In this document: in pieces, positions 1 to 5,468 of the stretch
Position numbering within the stretch: position 1 is the first letter of the stretch
How the letters are laid out: every line of letters begins with the position of its first letter
Position numbers and translations under genes: made by a program
NCBI GenBank assembly: GCA_964395915.1
Contig: CAYNDB010000102.1
Span: 1-9,060 of the forward strand
Direction: 5' to 3'
Source of the DNA: CAYNDB01 sp964395915
GTDB taxonomy: Bacteria; Nitrospinota_A; UBA7883; JAJRTC01
DNA: 9,060 nt
Notes under the pieces: generated by a model
What the model was told of the DNA's origin: nothing
Database searches by the model: none
The model's input: only the letters and a program-made list of their open reading frames with translations

Positions 1-136
1 ACAGCTCATCGATAACCGGCGCGATAGCCTTGCAAGGCTGACACCATTCCGCCCAAAAATCCACAAGCACAGGCAAATCGCTCTCCAGAGCTTCGGCCTG
101 AAAATTATCATCGGTCACATTAGTTATTTTAGACAC
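1..136 (-). CDS. trxA: Thioredoxin, N-terminal part (runs off window)
   Basis: The reverse strand encodes the first 45 residues of a thioredoxin; the rest lies outside the window. Visible are the buried Asp26, the strand LPVLVDFWAEW and the redox-active Cys32/Cys35 pair in WCQPCK. Numbering matches E. coli thioredoxin exactly, which supports the GTG start at 136. A perfect AGGAGG ribosome-binding site lies at 145-150, 8 nt upstream of the GTG. Thioredoxins are cytoplasmic dithiol-disulfide oxidoreductases that reduce ribonucleotide reductase, peroxiredoxins and other proteins. The first residue between the cysteines is Gln instead of the usual Gly, which may shift redox potential or partner choice. 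The gene is divergent from miaB over 131 nt. The family call is firm; which thioredoxin paralogue it is cannot be told from this fragment. Confidence 0.9.
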   Translation of the reverse strand, partial: MSKITNVTDDNFQAEALESDLPVLVDFWAEWCQPCKAIAPVIDEL

Positions 137-144
137 CAGCTTAA

Positions 145-150
145 CCTCCT
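145..150 (-). promoter_or_regulatory. Shine-Dalgarno site of the thioredoxin gene
   Basis: AGGAGG on the reverse strand is a full match to the anti-Shine-Dalgarno core, 8 nt from the GTG start codon at 136. It decides the start of a gene that lacks an ATG. A possible -10 element, TATGAT (179-184, reverse strand), lies upstream, but I see no convincing -35 for it. Confidence 0.8.
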
Positions 151-231
151 ACCATACTTAACTTATAAAATTTGTTACATCATACCTCATACGACAGGCT
201 CTTTCAGGTGTTTATTAAAGTTACTCAATAA

Positions 232-261
232 TTGACACGGATAGCGTCCATTCTCTAGACT
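232..261 (+). promoter_or_regulatory. Putative sigma-70-type promoter of miaB
   Basis: A perfect -35 hexamer TTGACA (232-237) is followed after 18 nt by TAGACT (256-261), a 4/6 match to the -10 consensus. The expected transcription start, about 7 nt downstream, coincides with the A of the miaB ATG at 268, so the transcript could be leaderless. The -35 is convincing and the -10 is only fair. Start-site inference is by spacing alone. Confidence 0.4.
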
Positions 262-267
262 GAAACA

Positions 268-1605
268 ATGTGTAATAAACGAAAAAAACTTTCCATTATC
301 ACTCTCGGTTGCCAGATGAACAGGCACGATTCGCAGTGGTTATCTGGCTCCCTTGCGGAAGAATACGACTATACCGAAAATCGGGAAGAAGCAGATTTCC
401 TTGTGGTAAACACATGCGCCGTGCGCGACAAGGCGGAGCAGAAATTCTTTTCACTGCTGGGGCGTTTGCGTCCGCTGAAGGCCGCTAAAAAGAATATTGT
501 CATCGGTGTGGCAGGATGCGTGGCGCAGGAGCTTGGCGCAGATATTATCAAGCGTGAAAGGCTTGTGGACATTGTGATAGGGACGCGCGCCGTGCAAAGG
601 ACAGCGGAACTGCTTCGAAAGTTCGAGGATACGGGAAGACCACAGGTGGATATCTCCGACGATTTTGGTTACGACGAATTTCCGATGAGAAGAAATTCCG
701 GTTTTTCCGCCTGGGTCTCCATCATGCGAGGATGCGACAACCATTGCTCATACTGCATCGTGCCGCATACCCGTGGGCCAGAGCAGAGCCGTCCCGCAAA
801 AAGTATTTTAAACGAAATTAAAGGGCTTATCGATGAAGGTTACAAAGAGATAACCTTGCTTGGGCAAAACGTGAACAGCTATGGAGCCGGACTAACACCA
901 TCAATTGATTTCCCTGAGTTATTGCATAAAATCGATTCTATCGGAGGCATAGAACGTTTGCGGTTTGTCACATCACATCCTAAAGACCTTTCCGACGGGT
1001 TAATAGACGCAATGGCGGAGATTCCTTCCCTTTGCCCATCTCTTCATTTACCGATGCAGTCTGGGTCGGACAAGGTCCTCGCGGCGATGAACAGGGAATA
1101 TACGGCCGATCACTATTTTGAACGGATAGAATGTTTGAAACGGAGGGCGCCTGATATTTCGTTGACCTCGGATATTATCGTTGGCTTCCCTGAAGAGACG
1201 GACAATGATTTTGAAGCTACATATAATGCGATTCAAAGAGCTCAGTTCGACAATATTTTTCTGTTTAAATATTCACCACGACCGGGAACGGAAGCCGCCA
1301 AGCTTGAAAATATGGTGGATCCTGAAGTCACCCGGAAACGATTTGACAAAATAATGGAGCTCCAACGTGAAATTACCGAAAAAAGGTATGCCGTATGGGT
1401 AGGAAGGGAGATCGCCGTATTGGTGGACGGCCCCAGCAAAAAAGATCCGGAGCGTTTTACAGGCAGAACACCGCAGAACATCGTTGTTAACTTCAGTTCA
1501 GACAAAGATTGCACCGGGGAAATTATTCATGTTAACATCGAAAATAAAGGGCTGTACAGTCTGGATGGTGGATATCTGAAAGCTTGCGAGCGGTTGGCGC
1601 ATTGA
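268..1605 (+). CDS. miaB: tRNA-2-methylthio-N6-dimethylallyladenosine synthase
   Basis: This radical-SAM methylthiotransferase adds the 2-methylthio group to i6A at position 37 of tRNAs reading UNN codons, after MiaA has installed the isopentenyl group. The 445-aa length is typical. The N-terminal UPF0004 domain carries the three auxiliary-cluster cysteines: Cys15 in GCQMN, Cys50 in NTCAVR and Cys84 in AGCVAQ. The radical-SAM cluster motif CDNHCSYC supplies Cys156, Cys160 and Cys163 and continues into IVPHTRG. A TRAM-like RNA-binding domain occupies roughly residues 375-440. The start is forced: an in-frame TAG lies at 256-258 and no other start codon precedes GCQMN. No Shine-Dalgarno sequence is visible. 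The DUF151 gene follows after 3 nt, so the two are probably one operon. GCQMN and overall length favour MiaB over MtaB or RimO. Confidence 0.95.
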   Translation: MCNKRKKLSIITLGCQMNRHDSQWLSGSLAEEYDYTENREEADFLVVNTCAVRDKAEQKFFSLLGRLRPLKAAKKNIVIGVAGCVAQELGADIIKRERLVDIVIGTRAVQRTAELLRKFEDTGRPQVDISDDFGYDEFPMRRNSGFSAWVSIMRGCDNHCSYCIVPHTRGPEQSRPAKSILNEIKGLIDEGYKEITLLGQNVNSYGAGLTPSIDFPELLHKIDSIGGIERLRFVTSHPKDLSDGLIDAMAEIPSLCPSLHLPMQSGSDKVLAAMNREYTADHYFERIECLKRRAPDISLTSDIIVGFPEETDNDFEATYNAIQRAQFDNIFLFKYSPRPGTEAAKLENMVDPEVTRKRFDKIMELQREITEKRYAVWVGREIAVLVDGPSKKDPERFTGRTPQNIVVNFSSDKDCTGEIIHVNIENKGLYSLDGGYLKACERLAH

Positions 1606-1608
1606 ACC

Positions 1609-2121
1609 ATGAGTGAAAACAGCGAAATGATTGAAATGAAGGTTGAAGGCCTCGTTTTCGACCCTGTTACAAACACTCCCATAATAATCCTCAAGGACCT
1701 TGAAGGCGAGAAGTCATTGCCAATATGGGTGGGCTATCCTGAAGCCACCGCTATCGCTCTTGAAATGGAGAGCGTCGAGACTCCACGCCCAATGACGCAT
1801 GACCTTATCAAAAACCTGCTTGCGGGGATGGATGTCGGCGTAAACCATATCCTGGTAAATAACCTTAAGAACAACACTTTTTACGCGGTCATTTCTGTGA
1901 ATACAAACGATGGCGACGTTGATGTGGACTCACGTCCATCGGACGCTATCGCTGTAGCTTTGCGGATGAAAGCGCCGATATTCGTTTTGCAGGAAGTTCT
2001 CGACTCCGCCAAGTCGATCGACCTGGATGTTTCAAAAGGCCAGGAGGTAGACGAGGACGCATTCAAAAAATGGCTTGGCGATGTGAAGCCCAGCGATTTC
2101 GGCAAGCTTGGCGAGCATTAG
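1609..2121 (+). CDS. DUF151 / bifunctional nuclease family protein
   Basis: A 170-aa soluble protein of the DUF151 (BFN) family. Signatures are the segment LPIWVGYPEATAIALEME followed by PRPMTHDLIKNLL (about residues 37-70) and the core VDSRPSDAIAVALRMKAPIFV (about 105-125). The acidic C-terminal tail is less conserved. Members have been crystallised from Thermotoga, and a plant homologue was reported to have DNase and RNase activity. The bacterial role is not settled, so the nuclease label is inherited rather than shown. The ATG lies 3 nt after the miaB stop with no clear Shine-Dalgarno sequence, which suggests translational coupling. DUF151 genes are often found next to miaB, so a link to RNA metabolism is plausible but inferred. 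No T-tract terminator follows. Confidence 0.88.
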   Translation: MSENSEMIEMKVEGLVFDPVTNTPIIILKDLEGEKSLPIWVGYPEATAIALEMESVETPRPMTHDLIKNLLAGMDVGVNHILVNNLKNNTFYAVISVNTNDGDVDVDSRPSDAIAVALRMKAPIFVLQEVLDSAKSIDLDVSKGQEVDEDAFKKWLGDVKPSDFGKLGEH

Positions 2122-2136
2122 TTGATCGAATCTACT

Positions 2137-2298
2137 TCACTTTACCGCTTCTCTTAATAACTCCATCCTCTCTATTCCCATCTTCCAAAAAACGGACACC
2201 GGAAGGGCTCCATTGGACATATTAAGGCTCCATATTCCTTCATATTTATCGGCGATCTCCCAGCCTTCGGCCCCGTTGATTTTGACTTTTTTAACCAC
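2137..2298 (-). CDS. Possible small ORF or gene remnant (53 codons)
   Basis: The reverse strand of the 279-nt gap between the DUF151 and kinase-fusion genes holds an open frame ending in TGA at 2137. It starts at a GTG at 2298, with an in-frame TAA seven codons further upstream. The deduced peptide looks protein-like, with stretches such as INGAEGWEIADKYEGIW and LPVSVFWKMGIERMELL and no low-complexity sequence. Codon choice resembles the neighbouring genes. Against a functional gene: the GTG has no Shine-Dalgarno sequence and I do not recognise the family. A run of six A at 2287-2292 (AAAAAA on the reverse strand) could mark a frameshift. It may be the surviving C-terminus of a decayed gene. 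It is convergent with the DUF151 gene (15-nt gap). Confidence 0.33.
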   Translation of the reverse strand: MVKKVKINGAEGWEIADKYEGIWSLNMSNGALPVSVFWKMGIERMELLREAVK

Positions 2299-2332
2299 TG
2301 TACTGCGGCGCCAAAATTAATATTATGTTTCC

Positions 2333-2362
2333 TTGGCAAATATATTTTAAATGATCTATATT
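2333..2362 (+). promoter_or_regulatory. Putative sigma-70-type promoter of the kinase-fusion gene
   Basis: TTGGCA (2333-2338, 5/6 to the -35 consensus) is separated by 18 nt from TATATT (2357-2362, 5/6 to the -10 consensus). The surrounding sequence is AT-rich. A start near 2369 would leave a leader of about 30 nt containing the ribosome-binding site GGGGTGA (2388-2394), 6 nt before the ATG at 2401. Assigned by consensus match only. Confidence 0.45.
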
Positions 2363-2400
2363 TATTCTGAGAGGGTAAACAAGGTCGGGGGTGAAGCCAA

Positions 2401-3999
2401 ATGGGAAACAAAGACTCCGCAGTTCTTATCCGTTCCTTACAGGATACATCTGTGTTCGACCATGATGTATCAAGATTTAAAGTGATCGAAACTCATATTT
2501 CATGGGTTTTGCTAACCGGGCCATACGCTTACAAAATCAAAAAACCGGTTGATTTCGGATTTGTCGACTTTACAACCCTCGAAAAAAGGCGATTTTACTG
2601 TTATGAAGAGTTGCGCCTGAACCCTCGCCTGGCTCCTGGAATCTACCTCGATGTTGTCCCGATAACAGGAAGCGTTGAAAAGCCTTTGCTAAATGGCTCT
2701 GGCGATGTCATAGAATATGCGGTCAAAATGGTGGAATTCCCTCAGGAGGCTCTTTTACACCATGCGCTTGAACGCGGCGAGGTCTCGGATGAAATTATCG
2801 ACACCCTGACAATGGATATCGCCCATTTTCACAAAATGGCAAAACTGGCTGACGAAGAAAGCCCATTTGGAACACCATGGAATATTCACCAGCCGCAGAA
2901 AAATAATTTCGAACAAATTGTTTCGTTGGCTCATCCGGATGAAGACCTATTAGAAAAGTTGGACAACCTCTCTTCGTGGAGCAGGCGTGAAAACCTGCTG
3001 TTGTTCGACACTTTCCTTGGCAGAAAAAGTAACGGGTTCATCCGGGAATGTCATGGCGACATGCATACCGGTAACATGGCGTTGCTTGACGATGAAATCG
3101 CCGTTTTTGACGGTATAGAATTCAATGAGTCTTTACACTGGATCGACGTTATCAATGATATCGCCTTCTTCATAATGGACCTTGAGGATCGCGGATACAC
3201 TGAATTGTCGCACAGGGTCATGAACTTGTATCTGGAAGCCAGCGAAGATTATGAAGGGCTTTCGATCATGCAATATTACTTGCTATACCGGGCTATGGTG
3301 CGCGCCAAAGTCGCCTGCCTCAGCATGAGCGGAGACGCTGTCGATTATCCCGAAAGAGAGAAGCTGAGAGCGTCCTTTGATCGCTATATAGACTTGGCCG
3401 AATACTACACTCTCAAAAAATCCCCGATGCTTATTATCACACACGGTGTTACAGGCTCCGGCAAAACCACTTTAACCCAATCGCTTCTGGAGGCTATAGG
3501 AGCTGTTCGCGTTCGCTCTGACGTTACAAGAAAAAGTCTTTTCGGATTAACCCCCATGGAAAGCAGCGGTTCCGGCCTGCGACAGGATATCTATACGCAT
3601 GACGCTACCAGAAGGACATATGCGCGACTTGAAGAAAACGCGGAGATAATAATAAAAGCGGGATATTCCGCTATCGTGGACGCCACATGCATATCCAGAA
3701 TCAATCGCGATTCGTTTAGAGACCTTGCCGATAAACTCAACGTTCCTTTCGCGATACTGGATTTTGTGGCTCCCATAAGTCTTCTCAAAAAGAGAGTGGA
3801 AAACCGTCTTGCGAAAAGGAATGACGCTTCCGAAGCCGATGTAATGGTCATGAATAATCAGTTTGCGCTGGACGAGCCTCTGGGACCGGATGAGCTTGTT
3901 CGAAGTGTGACACTTGACTGTTCCAAACAATTGCATGTGAATAATATTGTAGCTTCACTTGAAATAATCTCGAACGCGCCTATCCATATGGCGGTATGA
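2401..3999 (+). CDS. Bifunctional APH-like kinase / P-loop ATPase fusion protein
   Basis: A 532-aa cytoplasmic fusion. Residues about 1-330 have the aminoglycoside-phosphotransferase fold (COG2187-like). The catalytic loop CHGDMHTGNMAL carries Asp220 and Asn225, and a metal-binding Asp237 lies in VFDGIEF. Residues about 343-532 are a P-loop kinase domain (COG0645/AAA_33-like) with Walker A motif GVTGSGKTT (349-357; Lys355) and the downstream RSDVTRK segment (372-378) typical of this group. The fusion occurs widely in environmental bacteria and is often annotated as an aminoglycoside phosphotransferase or AAA ATPase. The substrate is unknown, and a resistance function should not be assumed. 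The start is supported by GGGGTGA 6 nt upstream. The gene appears to be monocistronic, with no T-tract terminator of its own. Confidence 0.88.
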   Translation: MGNKDSAVLIRSLQDTSVFDHDVSRFKVIETHISWVLLTGPYAYKIKKPVDFGFVDFTTLEKRRFYCYEELRLNPRLAPGIYLDVVPITGSVEKPLLNGSGDVIEYAVKMVEFPQEALLHHALERGEVSDEIIDTLTMDIAHFHKMAKLADEESPFGTPWNIHQPQKNNFEQIVSLAHPDEDLLEKLDNLSSWSRRENLLLFDTFLGRKSNGFIRECHGDMHTGNMALLDDEIAVFDGIEFNESLHWIDVINDIAFFIMDLEDRGYTELSHRVMNLYLEASEDYEGLSIMQYYLLYRAMVRAKVACLSMSGDAVDYPEREKLRASFDRYIDLAEYYTLKKSPMLIITHGVTGSGKTTLTQSLLEAIGAVRVRSDVTRKSLFGLTPMESSGSGLRQDIYTHDATRRTYARLEENAEIIIKAGYSAIVDATCISRINRDSFRDLADKLNVPFAILDFVAPISLLKKRVENRLAKRNDASEADVMVMNNQFALDEPLGPDELVRSVTLDCSKQLHVNNIVASLEIISNAPIHMAV

Positions 4000-4065
4000 G
4001 GAAGGAAAAAATCGAGATTAACATTGTGACTAAATACGGAAATTCACAAGTGTGAGAAGGATTAT

Positions 4066-4099
4066 AAAAAAACGCCCGCAGGTTATTACCTAACGGGCG
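4066..4099 (-). terminator. Intrinsic terminator of the cytochrome-barrel operon
   Basis: On the reverse strand the order is CGCCCG, a short TT bulge, AGGT, the loop AATA, ACCT, G, CGGGCG and then seven T. This is a GC-rich stem (outer arms 4094-4099 and 4073-4078, inner arms 4088-4091 and 4080-4083) directly followed by a U-tract (4066-4072), the classic rho-independent form. It lies about 75 nt past the stop codon of the barrel gene. On the forward strand no T run follows the stem, so it should act only on leftward transcription. Confidence 0.88.
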
Positions 4100-4175
4100 C
4101 CATATATAAGCGGCCCCCCTTTTGTTCCGCCAATAATATCTTTAGCTCTCTTTCCTCATCCTGTGAAACAGACCC

Positions 4176-5468
4176 TTAAAATTTATAATTTCCCTGTAAA
4201 TAAAAAGAGCTGGACTTGTATCCATCGGTGGCTTTTTTGAGATAAACAGATTCCACGTCGAGGTATTTTTCGGACGACGCCTCATATCGTCCGCTCACAT
4301 AAAAGGTCCGCGTAACATACCAGTCGATGGAAGCGGAATATATCCATTGGCGAAGTGATGAGAAGTTATTGCTACGATCATCTTGGGAATAGGTGCCCGC
4401 AACCTCAAAAGTCATATCATCGGACATCTCCACGCCGGTGGCCGCATGGTAGTGGACAACATTGGAAGTGAAATAGTTTATATAACGATAGGTAATTTCT
4501 ACGAACAACCATTTAAAAATCTCGCTTTGACGGATCCCGATATCGTACAGGGAAGCGCTGGCGTTATCGCTCGATCTTTTTCTGGACTCGATCTTACCGG
4601 ATATCCTGAAAGTTTTGGTAACATTGAAAACATGAGTAAAGCGATATGAGTTTTGCAATTCATAATTCAGGCTGTAGTCCATCGACTCCAGAAGTTTGAT
4701 GGCGCGGTACTGATTGAAGCTTATTCCCATGCGAGCTATCCGGGATAGACGAAAATTTACGCTAACCAGAAAGTTTGTAAACTTGTAGGAGCCGTTCTCT
4801 ATATCGCGATCCGTCCTTGCGCTTGTGTATATGCTAAGCTCCCTTGCGGGCAGATAGTAGCCGGATCCGAAAAAATATGAGAAATCTTCCCTGTTTCCGA
4901 TCTTATTATTTTTTCTGGATTTCAGGTTCGATCTAGCATACCCGAGACTGCCTCCATATCCCGGCTCACGTAAAAAACCATAGGCCCCATAAGTTGTATA
5001 GTCGCTGTTAAAGCTATCGTCATGGGGGTTAGGTTGGAAACCTCCAAATACACCTATACCAGCGTTTTTTTGTAGATACGTTTTTATATGCAGTCCGTCT
5101 ACCCTGGCCCCCGCCATTTCGCCTATGTAGTCTCTTCCCAAAATAAGGTCGAACATGGAGTATGCCTTGCGGTATATAACTTTTGCCCTTGTAACCCGAT
5201 ACCGGGGGATGCCGTTGTTAATGTCGGCCTTGATCGCGTTACGGGCAGAGCCTTTGAAGCTTATGAATACGCGGTCTCCATAAATGTCTTTCACATCAAG
5301 TTTCAAGCGATAGCGGCTGACAGTATAATCCCTTATGGATACATCATCGCTATAGCTATAAAAAGAGGCTCCAAGCCTGCCATTGGCGGTTATTCCATTT
5401 GCGGGAAATGGCGTGGCCAAAAACCATGCCGCCAACAGGAGGAAAAGTTTTGTTGGGGTCAATCGCAT
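4176..5468 (-). CDS. Outer-membrane beta-barrel protein (porin-like), partner of the multiheme cytochrome
   Basis: This 430-aa protein starts with a Sec signal peptide (positive Arg2 and Lys7, hydrophobic core LFLLLAAWFLA, likely cleavage after ANG at residue 25). The mature part is rich in alternating, aromatic-flanked strands (for example YRLKLDVKD, DFSYFFGSGYYL, FLVSVNFRLS, WLFVEITYRYINYF) separated by polar loops. It ends in YLQGNYKF, whose terminal Phe is the usual C-terminal signal for outer-membrane barrels. There are no cysteines and no heme motifs, so it is not a Cyc2-type fused porin. Its ATG lies inside the end of the cytochrome gene (overlap ATGCGATTGA, 5459-5468), with AGGGG at 5476-5480 as ribosome-binding site. 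The tight overlap predicts coupled translation and a joint function. I infer that it anchors or surrounds the cytochrome, or forms a channel for it. I do not recognise the specific family; the length would allow roughly 18-22 strands. Confidence 0.83.
   Translation of the reverse strand: MRLTPTKLFLLLAAWFLATPFPANGITANGRLGASFYSYSDDVSIRDYTVSRYRLKLDVKDIYGDRVFISFKGSARNAIKADINNGIPRYRVTRAKVIYRKAYSMFDLILGRDYIGEMAGARVDGLHIKTYLQKNAGIGVFGGFQPNPHDDSFNSDYTTYGAYGFLREPGYGGSLGYARSNLKSRKNNKIGNREDFSYFFGSGYYLPARELSIYTSARTDRDIENGSYKFTNFLVSVNFRLSRIARMGISFNQYRAIKLLESMDYSLNYELQNSYRFTHVFNVTKTFRISGKIESRKRSSDNASASLYDIGIRQSEIFKWLFVEITYRYINYFTSNVVHYHAATGVEMSDDMTFEVAGTYSQDDRSNNFSSLRQWIYSASIDWYVTRTFYVSGRYEASSEKYLDVESVYLKKATDGYKSSSFYLQGNYKF

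Noticed and set aside
2172..2411. 79-codon reverse-strand ORF overlapping the kinase-fusion start
   Set aside because: It runs through the promoter, ribosome-binding site and start of the forward gene, its composition is not protein-like, and a different reverse frame (2137-2298) looks more plausible.
2401..3999. Aminoglycoside resistance gene
   Set aside because: The N-terminal fold is APH-like, but the fusion with a P-loop kinase belongs to a widespread chromosomal family with no shown resistance role.
4044..4055. Inverted repeat TCACAAGTGTGA as a regulator site
   Set aside because: It lies between the 3' ends of two convergent genes, has only five-base arms and does not have the spacing of a CRP site.
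4111..4132. Forward-strand terminator for the kinase-fusion gene around the C-run
   Set aside because: Only a four-base GCGG/CCGC stem with a long loop, and no T tract follows.
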